Notes: generated by a model not told the origin, from the sequence alone. A DNA stretch of 64,000 nucleotides from an uncultured Marinifilum sp. (GCF_963677195.1 NZ_OY781918.1:4452923-4516922); one strand, 5' to 3'; shown: positions 8,002 to 16,181, counted from the stretch's first letter. Numbers and translations: made by a program.

Positions 8002-9039
8002 ATGATTAAATCAATACAATTGACAAATAAAAAACAACTATTATTGGTTCTAATATCCTTACCAGTTTGGTATTTTCTATATGTGAACCTCCAGAATATT
8101 GTCGATTTTATTACCTATACGGTTTTCGGAATGCAGAAAGAAGCACATTTAACAGAAGCTGTTAATTTTTTCATATTCGAAACACCAAAAGTTTTTATGC
8201 TATTGGTCTTGGTTATTTTTGGCGTAGGAATTATTCGCAGTTATTTCTCTCCAGAAAAAACGAAAAACTTTCTTGCCGGAAAATCTACTTTTTTTGGCAA
8301 TGTAATGGCAGCTTTACTTGGTGTTTTAACTCCATTTTGTTCTTGTTCTGCCATTCCTTTGTTTTTAGGATTTGTTGAGGCTGGTGTACCTTTGGGTGTA
8401 ACTTTTAGCTTCCTTATTGCAGCCCCTTTAGTAAACGAAATTGCTTTGGGAATGTTGGCAGAAGCTTTTGGATGGCAAACTGCACTTCTTTATACATTTA
8501 CAGGTTTATCAATTGCCATTATTGCGGGTTGGTTAATTGGCGCTTTAAAACTTGAAAAATATGTACATGAATGGGTTTACGAGGTTAAAACAGGACAAAC
8601 TGATATTGATACAACCAAACTTTCTTTTTCGGAACGTATTCAATCAGGATTAAATTCGGTAAAAGAGATTGTTGGTAAAATTTGGTTGTACATTGTAATT
8701 GGTGTTGCAATAGGAGCAGGTGCTCATGGATATGTACCTGAAGATTTCATGGCAAACCTAATGGGAAAATCGGCATGGTATTCGGTTCCATTGTCCATTC
8801 TTATTGGAGTTCCAATGTATTCTAATGCTGCGGGAATTATTCCAATTGTAGAAGTACTAGTTGCTAAAGGAGCTGCATTAGGCACCACTTTGGCCTTTAT
8901 GATGTCGGTAATCGGACTATCACTACCCGAAGTTATTATCCTAAAAAAGGTTTTAAAAATGCCTTTGATATTAACATTTGTTAGTATTGTTGCTATTGGT
9001 ATCCTTATAGTTGGATTTATTTTTAACTTTATCTACTAA
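8002..9039 (+). CDS. arsP: ArsP/YraQ-family permease (organoarsenical efflux type)
   Basis: A permease of 345 residues with two repeats of hydrophobic helices. The first half contains the family motif TPFCSCSAIPLFLGFVEAGVPLG followed by SFLIAAPLVNEIALGML; the second half has VPMYSNAAGIIPIVEVLVAKGAALGTTLAFMM. The clustered cysteines are conserved in ArsP-type exporters of trivalent organoarsenicals such as MAs(III) and Rox(III). Other YraQ/DUF318 members have unknown substrates, so arsenic specificity rests on the operon context. It begins 50 bp after arsG on the same strand. Length and start look normal. Confidence 0.82.
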   Translation: MIKSIQLTNKKQLLLVLISLPVWYFLYVNLQNIVDFITYTVFGMQKEAHLTEAVNFFIFETPKVFMLLVLVIFGVGIIRSYFSPEKTKNFLAGKSTFFGNVMAALLGVLTPFCSCSAIPLFLGFVEAGVPLGVTFSFLIAAPLVNEIALGMLAEAFGWQTALLYTFTGLSIAIIAGWLIGALKLEKYVHEWVYEVKTGQTDIDTTKLSFSERIQSGLNSVKEIVGKIWLYIVIGVAIGAGAHGYVPEDFMANLMGKSAWYSVPLSILIGVPMYSNAAGIIPIVEVLVAKGAALGTTLAFMMSVIGLSLPEVIILKKVLKMPLILTFVSIVAIGILIVGFIFNFIY

Positions 9040-9064
9040 AATAAGGTATGAGATAAAGAAAGCA

Positions 9065-9490
9065 ATGCATAGTCATTCAAAAAATATAAGTAACTCAAAC
9101 CCTATCGTACTATTCGATGGGGTTTGTAATTTTTGTAACACCACGGTTCGTTTTGTGCTTGCATACAATCGGGCAGAAAACATTCGCTTCTCTCCTCTTC
9201 AGTCTGATTTTGCCAAACAATTGCTTGCTCAACACAATCTATCTTCAGATGATATTGATACCGTAGTTTTCGTCCAAGACAACAAAGCCTATACAAAGAG
9301 TTCAGCAGCTTTTCAAATTGCCAGGCATTTGATCTATCCTTGGAAAACACTCTATTATTTAAAGCATACCCCTAAAAACATTACCAATTGGATTTACGAT
9401 CTGATTGCCAGAAACAGATATTCCTGGTTTGGCAAAAAGAACCAATGTATGGTTCCAAAACCTGAATGGAGAGAAAGATTTTATGAATAA
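9065..9490 (+). CDS. DCC-family thiol-disulfide oxidoreductase (DUF393)
   Basis: The family signature DGVCNFC (D, then CxxC) lies near residue 18 when translation starts at the ATG at 9065. The frame is open further upstream to 9011, but that would overlap the end of the ArsP-like gene, so 9065 is preferred. The domain continues to the usual IARNRYSWFGK and a short basic tail (141 residues). DCC proteins are predicted thiol-disulfide oxidoreductases; their substrates are largely unknown. As the last gene of the operon before a strong terminator, it adds a fourth CxxC-type protein to this cluster. Confidence 0.85.
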   Translation: MHSHSKNISNSNPIVLFDGVCNFCNTTVRFVLAYNRAENIRFSPLQSDFAKQLLAQHNLSSDDIDTVVFVQDNKAYTKSSAAFQIARHLIYPWKTLYYLKHTPKNITNWIYDLIARNRYSWFGKKNQCMVPKPEWRERFYE

Positions 9491-9501
9491 AAAGCATAAA
9501 A

Positions 9502-9529
9502 AAGCCGGACTCGTAAAGAAATCCGGCTT
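9502..9529 (+). terminator. Rho-independent terminator after the ars-like operon
   Basis: AAGCCGGA (9502-9509) pairs perfectly with TCCGGCTT (9522-9529) around a 12-nt loop. It lies between the convergent DCC and pfkA genes and could serve both strands. The downstream U-tract is poor. Confidence 0.7.
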
Positions 9530-9549
9530 GTAGTATCTTTTGACTTTAA

Positions 9550-10644
9550 TTAGTCTCCAAATGCAATACCAACACCTTTTGCTGTAGCAACAAGATTTGC
9601 TTTAGGATCAACAAGATTCTGTTGTCCAATAGCTTCAGGAAGAGGAACTCCAACAACTTCTGGATGACGGTAAGCTACCATCTGTCCAAATTTACCTTCC
9701 AATACCATTTCGAATGCTTTAACACCGAATTGAGTTGCCAAAACACGGTCGTAAGCTACTGGAATACCACCACGTTGTAGGTGACCAAGAACAGTAGTAC
9801 GAATATCTGCTTCAACACCTGCAGCTTTTAATTCAGCAGCTAAACGATCGGCAGCCCCACTTAACTTTAAGTTAGGATTACCAACTTCGGTACTTTCTTC
9901 TGCTAAAGCATTACCACCTTTTGGCATTGCACCTTCAGCAACAACGATAATACCAAAACCTTTACCTTTTAGGAATCGGGTATCTAATTTTTGCTTTACT
10001 TTCTTAATATCATAAGGAATCTCAGGAATCAAACAAGCTTCTGCACCTCCAGCAATGGCCGCACTTAAAGCAATCCATCCCGCATCGCGACCCATAGCTT
10101 CTAAAACAAAAACACGGTTGTGAGAAGCTGCCGTTGTTTTCAACTTATCAACAGCTTCGGTACAAATTTGTACTGCAGTTTGATAACCGAAAGTAAAATC
10201 GGTAGCTGAAAGGTCATTATCGATAGTTTTAGGTACTCCAATAATATTCAAGCCTTTTTCGTAAAGAGCTTGTGAAATTTTTTGAGAACCATCACCACCA
10301 ATACTAATTACAGCATCTATTCCCAGATATTGCAGTTTGCGAATCATTTCATCAGAACGATCGGCAGAACCCCAGGAACCATCTCTGTTTTTTACTGGCC
10401 AAGCAAATGGACCCCCTTTAGTTGTAGTACCAATAATTGTACCTCCCTGATAGTGGATTCCCTTAACGGCTGCATCATCTAATATCTTAATTTCTGTTGG
10501 TTCCTTCAAAATTCCATCGAAAGACTGAATACTTCCAACTACTTCCCAATCTTTTTCTTGAGCTGCACGTTTCACAACGGCGCGAATTACAGCGTTCAAC
10601 CCAGGGCAATCACCACCCCCAGTTGCAACTAATACTCTTTTCAT
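9550..10644 (-). CDS. pfkA: 6-phosphofructokinase
   Basis: Phosphorylates fructose 6-phosphate in glycolysis. The N-terminal GGGDCPGLNAVIRAVV, the GGDGS loop, PKTIDNDL and EAMGRDAGWIALSAAIAGGAE are all PFK signatures. The ATG at 10644 is chosen; an in-frame TTG at 10668 would add eight unconserved residues. The residue combination is informative: Gly in GGDGS (usual for ATP use) with Lys in PKTIDND (usual in the PPi/group III clade). Family knowledge suggests ATP dependence with group III ancestry and lack of classical allostery, but PPi use cannot be excluded. It is a single gene, convergent with the ars-like operon. Confidence 0.93.
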   Translation of the reverse strand: MKRVLVATGGGDCPGLNAVIRAVVKRAAQEKDWEVVGSIQSFDGILKEPTEIKILDDAAVKGIHYQGGTIIGTTTKGGPFAWPVKNRDGSWGSADRSDEMIRKLQYLGIDAVISIGGDGSQKISQALYEKGLNIIGVPKTIDNDLSATDFTFGYQTAVQICTEAVDKLKTTAASHNRVFVLEAMGRDAGWIALSAAIAGGAEACLIPEIPYDIKKVKQKLDTRFLKGKGFGIIVVAEGAMPKGGNALAEESTEVGNPNLKLSGAADRLAAELKAAGVEADIRTTVLGHLQRGGIPVAYDRVLATQFGVKAFEMVLEGKFGQMVAYRHPEVVGVPLPEAIGQQNLVDPKANLVATAKGVGIAFGD

Positions 10645-10974
10645 AATTGTCAATTTAATATATTTCAATCAATTTGCTTGGCTAGCGCGGCTAAAATAAT
10701 TATATTTTTCCAAAACGAAACAAACATTTTCACAATCAATGCATTGCAATCGATTTCGAAATCATTTTTTATAATGATTTTGAATTATTAATTTCATTTT
10801 ATATTTATTATAAGATTAATCCATATCCGATTTTTAGTAAAAAACATTTAAATAAAATAATTAAGACTTATAAAATACAAAAAGTTATAATTAGTAAATT
10901 GAATAATCCAAGCAGATAATAAGTTAGCACTATTACAAGAACTAAAAAAACAAAACACTTAAATATCAGAAAAT
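10645..10974. other. Divergent intergenic region with a cluster of palindromes
   Basis: 330 AT-rich bases separate pfkA (minus) from the broken macro-domain gene (plus). About 95-120 bp upstream of the pfkA ATG lie three adjacent perfect palindromes: CAATGCATTG (10737-10746), AATCGATT (10748-10755) and GATTTCGAAATC (10752-10763), followed by an AT-rich hairpin with arms 10759-10766 and 10773-10780. These could be operator sites. I could not find a convincing TAnnTTTG promoter for pfkA here. Confidence 0.4.
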
Positions 10975-11464
10975 ATGGAAATTAAAATAGAAAATTCAGA
11001 TATTACCACTTTAAATACCGATGCAATTGTAAATGCTGCCAACTCAAGTTTACTGGGAGGAGGGCACAATTCATCGGGCAGCAGGGAATAAACTTTTAGA
11101 AGAATGCAAATTACTTAATGGATGCGAAACTGGGCAGGCTAAAATTACCAAAGCTTATTCTCTTAGCTGTAAGCATATAATTCATACAGTAGGTCCCATT
11201 TATACTGGCGGTAATAAAAATGAAGCACAACTTTTAACAAACTGCTACAAAAACAGCATCATCTTAGCCGAAAAACATAAACTTAGAAGTATTGCATTTC
11301 CTAATATTAGTACTGGAATATACGGATATCCGAAAATAGAAGCAGCAAATATTGCTGTTAGCACTGTTAAACAGCAATTGCTAAATTGTAAATATCTAGA
11401 AAAGGTAGTTTTTTGCGTTTTCGATAATGAGAATCTGGAACTATATAAAAAACTGCTTAAATAG
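10975..11464 (+). pseudogene. Macro-domain protein (O-acetyl-ADP-ribose deacetylase type), frameshifted
   Basis: From the ATG at 10975 the frame reads MEIKIENSDITTLNT and DAIVNAANSSLLGGG, the start of a YmdB-type macro domain, then runs into a stop at 11089-11091. The rest of the domain (IHRAAGNKLLEEC, HTVGPIYTGG, FPNISTGIYGYP) continues in the +1 frame to a stop at 11464. Compared with the usual GGGGVDGAIHRAAG loop, four residues of the ADP-ribose-binding Gly loop are missing. The total length fits loss of 8 or 11 bases near 11058-11066. The longest intact ORF (from 11033) lacks the N-terminal strand and this loop, so it is unlikely to be active. An assembly error is possible. Confidence 0.75.
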
Positions 11465-11891
11465 TAATATTTTCCTCAATGGCCTCATCGAATTTCCAAC
11501 GTTTATATTTACCCCAATTTAATATACGCTCATAACCTTTTGCTTCTAAAAAAATAATTACTTCCTGCGTTTTTAAGCTAAGATCGCAGTATAAAATAAG
11601 ATACTTATCGGGGGGAATTTGAGAGTACCATTGCTCTACTTTATCATAAGGAAAATTTTTAGCCTTGGGAATATGTCCTAACAAAAAATACTCTTCTTCT
11701 CTAACATCAATAATCCAAATATTATCATTCTCTTGTTTACTTAAAAGTAAAAGTTCCTCGGGATTAAGGTATTTGGTTAACACCTCTCCTTCTTTTGAAA
11801 CATAACCCTTATAATTTGGCACATGAATAAAATACCAATATACTCCAAACATAAGAGACACAAACGAAAATACAATTAAAGCTAAATCCAT
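11457..11891 (-). CDS. Membrane-anchored rhodanese-like domain protein
   Basis: A hydrophobic N-terminal segment (about residues 3-22) anchors a single rhodanese domain. WIIDVREEEYFLLGHIPKAKNFPY is the conserved first half, and the active-site loop LILYCDLSLKTQEV keeps the cysteine. Single-domain rhodaneses transfer sulfane sulfur or act in thiol signalling; the substrate is unknown. The domain presumably faces the cytosol or periplasm next to the membrane. Its 3' end overlaps the convergent macro-domain gene by 8 bp. Confidence 0.85.
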   Translation of the reverse strand: MDLALIVFSFVSLMFGVYWYFIHVPNYKGYVSKEGEVLTKYLNPEELLLLSKQENDNIWIIDVREEEYFLLGHIPKAKNFPYDKVEQWYSQIPPDKYLILYCDLSLKTQEVIIFLEAKGYERILNWGKYKRWKFDEAIEENITI

Positions 11892-11946
11892 AATATGAAA
11901 TCAAAATCAATGAAAATTTACTTTTTAACTAATTGGTATGCAAAAA

Positions 11947-11969
11947 AAAATCTCCTTAATGGAGATTTT
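11947..11969 (-). terminator. Rho-independent terminator after the HAD gene
   Basis: AAAATCTCC (11947-11955) pairs with GGAGATTTT (11961-11969) around loop TTAAT. Read on the minus strand, the stem is followed by a run of Ts (complement of 11942-11950). It lies between the HAD gene and the rhodanese gene, so these are separate units. Confidence 0.75.
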
Positions 11970-11990
11970 ATATTTTAAAAGCTTAAATGC

Positions 11991-12458
11991 CTATCGCTTC
12001 ATGGTAGCAATAAATGTATTTTCATCTAGGAAAAAATCTAATGCATCGTTAATCGAAGGTAAAATTACATCAACATGATCGATAATATCTTTATGAATAC
12101 CTTCACTTTGTAGTGTTGCAATTGAAATTACCGACTGAACAAAAAGTCCAATATCAATACGTGCATTACCTATTGCCGCCACATTTCTACTTCCAAGAGA
12201 TAGTAATACATCTTCTTTTTCTCTTGAATTACTTGCTTCGTAATACGCAATTCCGCTCGATAAAGCCAAATCGCGTGCATTTCCTCTCTGATCAGAAGAA
12301 ATCATAACCACATTTACGCCCAACATTTGAAGACGATGAATTCTTTCAACCACACCTGGAACCATCTCACCTTTAATAGTTAATGTTCCATTAGAATCTA
12401 CCACCAAGGTATCAATATTTATAATTCCAACACCTGGTACATTATAACTTAAACTCAT
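11991..12458 (-). CDS. HAD-superfamily protein, soluble P-type-ATPase-like
   Basis: A 155-residue HAD-fold protein. Motif I reads VVDSNGTLT, so the usual second aspartate of DxDGT phosphatases is an asparagine. Motif II is VVMISSD, and the motif IV region is AAIGNARIDIGLF, where phosphatases have GDxxxD. The ATPase-like GNARxD pattern resembles the P-domain of P-type ATPases, and soluble homologues of that type exist. The missing acid/base Asp argues against ordinary phosphomonoesterase activity. It is a single gene with its own terminator. Function unknown. Confidence 0.75.
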   Translation of the reverse strand: MSLSYNVPGVGIINIDTLVVDSNGTLTIKGEMVPGVVERIHRLQMLGVNVVMISSDQRGNARDLALSSGIAYYEASNSREKEDVLLSLGSRNVAAIGNARIDIGLFVQSVISIATLQSEGIHKDIIDHVDVILPSINDALDFFLDENTFIATMKR

Positions 12459-12567
12459 AGATTATTGTTTTAATTTTTTACCAAAATAGTATTTTTTAAT
12501 TAAAGCCTAAAGGATTTAAAAAACTTCTTTTTGTATAAAATTAAACGCACTTACCCGTTCTTATTTT

Positions 12568-14199
12568 TTAAAATCGGTAACTTACACCAATCGCTAGATT
12601 TTCCTTAAATTGTATCTTCGATCCTGTATCGTCATCGGATATTATGTGAGTAGAAACAGTACTTGACATATATTGATTAATTGGCATTTTTAATATCATC
12701 TCCCAATCGATATCCACATTTTTAGCTTGCTTTGTATAATTCGAATAAAGAGTTACTTTGTTTTGTAACTGCATATCATCCCAAAATTTTACTTTGTGAG
12801 TAAAATTAACATAAGATCCAATTTCCTTTTTAACTTTCTCTCCTTTCTCAACACCATATTTGGTCTGATCGATTAATACTGTATCGTTTACAATTGTATA
12901 TTTTGCCGATAAAGGAGAAAGTAGAATTGATAAATTTTTATTTGGTTTATAATCCATACCAATTGAAGCTATAATATATGCAGGAGCAAAGAAATTAGAT
13001 TTTAAAACACGAGGTGCAGAACTTGAATAAGTATATCCTTTAAACATTTGTGTTTTTATATTAAACTGGGCTGAGTAGTACCAGTTTTTTACCGCTTTCT
13101 GTCCATATTTTGTATTTAACTCAATTTTATCTTCATTTTTCCTAAAATCATTATCTCCTGATTTTAAAAGTCCATACTTTACAATTAAACTATTGTCCCA
13201 GGTATGTTTTCCCTTTTTATAATTAGCAAAAGCATTTACTGTGGATAGAGTTGCTATGGAACTTTGTCCGCCTCCCGACCAACTATCACTTACATGTCCC
13301 TGATTAAAAGACAAACCTATGGTAGCTCCCAATTTCCAGGTTTGAGAATAACGTTTATACTTACCAAGTTTAGCTAGTTTGTATTGATCCTTTGATAATT
13401 TCTCCTCCAACTTTACACTTGTTCCTCTAAGTTTAGAACGTTGCACCGATTGCTGATAAACATCATCATCGACTAATATCCTTATTGATCGATCAGTAGT
13501 ATTTTGAATCCAAATTCCAATGGAATCTCTTTTATTCTTCTTTAACCAAAAGCGTTTAAAATCCTGTTTACCATTATTAACCCAAAATTTAACCGAATCA
13601 TCCATATAGTTTTTTACTCCCATAAAAACGGAATCTCGACTTATCTCTCTTATCCATTGATGAACAGGGTCGTGCTCTACATAATTATATAATTCATCCA
13701 AAGCCTCAGCTTTCCACGATAATTTAGGCTGAACTTCCTCTATTTGTGGCAAATCGGGTTGATAGCTTAATGCTTTTTCAAGCTCTACTTGTTTTTTAAT
13801 TTCCCGCAAAGCATCTTCGGTATTTCTATGATCAATATATTCTTTTAAGTAGTATACCATATTCCGAATACTATCATTACCAACATATTCCAACAAAGCA
13901 TTTACAGCATCCTTAACCGAATCGGTTTGATGATAAGGTTTGCCATAATCCATTGCCAATTCTCTAACAATAAATCTAAATCCAACATTATCTAGATGAT
14001 GTAGCGGATCTTTAATATTTGTAAGAACCGTATCATTTTTAAAATATTTTAATGAATCCTTACGATTATGCTTTAGGCGAACAATTGAATCTTCCAGATT
14101 TATCTGATCTAATAAAAGAGAATCTTTCTGAATTTTTTTTTGAGAAAAAATTACAATTGGTTGAATAAATAATAGTAAAACACAAAATAGTCGAATCAT
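12568..14199 (-). CDS. DUF3078 outer-membrane beta-barrel protein
   Basis: A signal peptide (residues 1-19, ending VIFSQ) leads a 543-residue protein. The first half is polar and probably helical with many charged residues. The second half is a beta-rich DUF3078 domain beginning LGATIGLSFNQGHVSDSWSGGGQSS and ending in the aromatic C-terminus AIGVSYRF, typical of outer-membrane barrels. DUF3078 proteins are widespread in Bacteroidota; their role is unknown, and some have been suggested to be needed for viability. It is transcribed alone, with 584 bp of non-coding DNA upstream. Confidence 0.87.
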   Translation of the reverse strand: MIRLFCVLLLFIQPIVIFSQKKIQKDSLLLDQINLEDSIVRLKHNRKDSLKYFKNDTVLTNIKDPLHHLDNVGFRFIVRELAMDYGKPYHQTDSVKDAVNALLEYVGNDSIRNMVYYLKEYIDHRNTEDALREIKKQVELEKALSYQPDLPQIEEVQPKLSWKAEALDELYNYVEHDPVHQWIREISRDSVFMGVKNYMDDSVKFWVNNGKQDFKRFWLKKNKRDSIGIWIQNTTDRSIRILVDDDVYQQSVQRSKLRGTSVKLEEKLSKDQYKLAKLGKYKRYSQTWKLGATIGLSFNQGHVSDSWSGGGQSSIATLSTVNAFANYKKGKHTWDNSLIVKYGLLKSGDNDFRKNEDKIELNTKYGQKAVKNWYYSAQFNIKTQMFKGYTYSSSAPRVLKSNFFAPAYIIASIGMDYKPNKNLSILLSPLSAKYTIVNDTVLIDQTKYGVEKGEKVKKEIGSYVNFTHKVKFWDDMQLQNKVTLYSNYTKQAKNVDIDWEMILKMPINQYMSSTVSTHIISDDDTGSKIQFKENLAIGVSYRF

Positions 14200-14419
14200 T
14201 GGGCTCAGTTCTGTTCGGTGTTAATAATTAATTGGCTTTGGGGAACTTACATAAATCAGATATAATATATTAATATCATGTCCGGCACATGCAAAAATGT
14301 TAAAATTATTTCGATCTTAAAAGAAATAACGTCTTCAATCTTATCAAAAAACAGACCAAAAGCATTTTTAAATAATCTTCACAACAATTCAAACGATTGC
14401 ATTTTTTTTTGTCAGATTT

Positions 14420-14449
14420 TTTGATTGATCCAAAAATATTATAATTTTG
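14420..14449 (+). promoter_or_regulatory. Bacteroidota-type promoter upstream of tnaA leader
   Basis: TTTG at 14420-14423, an 18-bp spacer, then TAATTTTG at 14442-14449. The predicted start near 14456 is about 16 nt before the first small leader ORF and about 325 nt before tnaA. Confidence 0.6.
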
Positions 14450-14471
14450 AATTGATAGAAAATCAGAAATC

Positions 14472-14552
14472 ATGGAAAAAAAACATCAACTTCCGAAACT
14501 GACACACAAAATCTTTCTTAATATCAAAAATAGAGATGAGTTCCACTTCTAA
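14472..14552 (+). CDS. Candidate 26-residue leader peptide of tnaA
   Basis: A short ORF starts 16 nt after the predicted transcription start and encodes MEKKHQLPKLTHK followed by IFLNIKNRDEFHF. A 6-bp hairpin (TGAGTT at 14537-14542 with AACTCA at 14552-14557) spans its stop codon. The position recalls TnaC of E. coli, but there is no tryptophan, so it cannot sense Trp in the TnaC manner. It may be chance; no homolog is known to me. Confidence 0.25.
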   Translation: MEKKHQLPKLTHKIFLNIKNRDEFHF

Positions 14553-14595
14553 ACTCACTTTATAATTATTCGCACTATAATTTTCTTACAATTAA

Positions 14596-14721
14596 ATGTT
14601 TAATAAACAGATACAAAAAGTATTCTGTAGTATTACACATGCCGTTATGTTATGTATCATCTATTTTATTCTGTCAATACAGATAGCAATAGATGCATCG
14701 AAACGCGAATTATTTAAATAA
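14596..14721 (+). CDS. Candidate 41-residue single-pass membrane peptide
   Basis: An ORF of 42 codons lies between the first leader ORF and tnaA, ending 62 bp before the tnaA ATG. The product has a basic N-terminus (MFNKQIQK), one hydrophobic segment at about residues 9-32 and a polar tail (DASKRELFK), which follows the positive-inside rule. It has no tryptophan. Coding status is uncertain because AT-rich DNA gives such hydrophobic ORFs by chance. Confidence 0.3.
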   Translation: MFNKQIQKVFCSITHAVMLCIIYFILSIQIAIDASKRELFK

Positions 14722-14783
14722 AATAAATCACATCGTCAATTTAATATTGATAAAAACATTAACAACACACAAAAAATATTATT

Positions 14784-16163
14784 ATGAAATTACCTTTCGC
14801 AGAATCATATAAAATTAAGATGGTAGAAACCATTAAAAGAAGTACTCGCGAACAAAGAGAACAATGGTTAAAAGAAGCTAATTATAACCTGTTTAATCTT
14901 AAAAGCGACCAAGTGTTTATTGATCTTTTAACCGACTCGGGAACCGGAGCAATGAGTGACAAACAATGGTCTGCAATGATGCTAGGCGATGAAAGTTATG
15001 CCGGAGCACGTTCGTACTACAACATGAAAGATGCCTTAAAAAATATTCTTGGATTCGATTTTTTTCTACCCACTCATCAAGGACGTGCAGCCGAAAATGT
15101 TCTTTTTTCGGTATTGGTTAAAAATGGCGATATTGTTCCTGGCAACTCACATTTCGATACCACAAAAGGTCATATTGAATTTCGAAAAGCCAAAGCTGTC
15201 GACTGTACAATAGACGAAGCCTTCGATACTGAAATTAATCATCCTTTTAAAGGAAATCTTGACCTTATAAAGCTAGAATCTGTTCTTTCTGCCTATCCTA
15301 AGGAACAAATTCCTATGATAATAGTTACCGTAACCTGCAACACATCTGGAGGACAGCCTGTTTCTATGGCTAATATTAAAGCCGTAAAAAAATTGGCAAA
15401 TAAATATGATATTCCTGTTTGTTTCGATTCTGCACGATTTGCCGAGAATGCCTACTTTATAAAAACACGAGAAGAAGGATATCAAGACAAAAGCATAAAA
15501 GAAATTGTAAAAGAAATGTTTTCTTATGCAGATATGGCAACCATGAGTTCTAAAAAGGATGCAATAGTAAATATGGGTGGTTTTATTGGCATGAAAAGCG
15601 AAGAACTTTGGAAACAAGCATCTACTTACAACATCATGTTCGAAGGATATGTTACTTACGGAGGTATGTCGGGTAGAGATATGAATGCATTGGCACAGGG
15701 TTTAGATGAAGGTACCGAGTTTGACTATCTTGAAACAAGAATTAAGCAAATTGAATATCTGGGTAGTAAATTAGATGAGTTTGGTATTCCGTTTCAAAAA
15801 CCAATTGGTGGGCATGCTATTTTTGTAGATGCAAAGAAAATTTTAGCTCACATTCCAAAAGAAGAATATCAGGCACAAACCCTAGGATGCGAATTGTATT
15901 TAGAAGCCGGAATTCGAGGTGTTGAAATAGGAACAATTTTAGCCGATAGAGATCCCGAAACCCGTGAAAACAGATATCCTGACTTGGAATTATTGCGACT
16001 GGCAATTCCAAGAAGAACATACACCAATAATCACATGAATGTGATTGCTGTAGCTCTTAAAAATGTTTTTGATCGCAGACTTGAAATTAAGCATGGTTTT
16101 AAAATTATTACCGAAGCACCAATAATGCGACACTTTACCGTTCAATTAGAAAAAATTAATTAA
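14784..16163 (+). CDS. tnaA: Tryptophanase (tryptophan indole-lyase)
   Basis: A PLP enzyme that splits tryptophan into indole, pyruvate and ammonia. The 459-residue protein covers the family from SDQVFIDLLTDSGTGAMSDKQW to the C-terminus. The PLP lysine lies in MSSKKDA (K258, by analogy with E. coli K270). DSARFAENAYFIK (D215, R218) and the CELYLEAGIRGVEIG region are closer to tryptophanases than to tyrosine phenol-lyases, which have DATRC and a different C-terminal pattern. Tyrosine phenol-lyase is the main alternative. The gene is followed by a strong terminator and preceded by a long leader, so it is monocistronic apart from possible leader ORFs. Indole production is therefore predicted. 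Confidence 0.9.
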   Translation: MKLPFAESYKIKMVETIKRSTREQREQWLKEANYNLFNLKSDQVFIDLLTDSGTGAMSDKQWSAMMLGDESYAGARSYYNMKDALKNILGFDFFLPTHQGRAAENVLFSVLVKNGDIVPGNSHFDTTKGHIEFRKAKAVDCTIDEAFDTEINHPFKGNLDLIKLESVLSAYPKEQIPMIIVTVTCNTSGGQPVSMANIKAVKKLANKYDIPVCFDSARFAENAYFIKTREEGYQDKSIKEIVKEMFSYADMATMSSKKDAIVNMGGFIGMKSEELWKQASTYNIMFEGYVTYGGMSGRDMNALAQGLDEGTEFDYLETRIKQIEYLGSKLDEFGIPFQKPIGGHAIFVDAKKILAHIPKEEYQAQTLGCELYLEAGIRGVEIGTILADRDPETRENRYPDLELLRLAIPRRTYTNNHMNVIAVALKNVFDRRLEIKHGFKIITEAPIMRHFTVQLEKIN

Positions 16164-16181
16164 CGAACAAATCAATACCTT

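Larger units (their letters stand above)
14200..14783. other. Long intergenic region containing the tryptophanase leader
   Basis: 584 bp separate the divergent DUF3078 and tryptophanase genes. The right-hand part holds a consensus promoter (14420-14449), a 26-codon ORF, a hairpin over that ORF's stop, and a 41-codon ORF, each described separately. If transcription starts near 14456, the tryptophanase leader is about 325 nt, very long for this genome. The left-hand 200 bp show nothing I can name. Confidence 0.5.

Noticed and set aside
9011..9064. Upstream start for the DCC gene
   Set aside because: Would overlap the ArsP-like gene by 29 bp and adds no family sequence; the ATG at 9065 fits better.
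14472..14552. True TnaC-type Trp-sensing leader
   Set aside because: No tryptophan or characteristic TnaC residues, so only a generic leader ORF is claimed.
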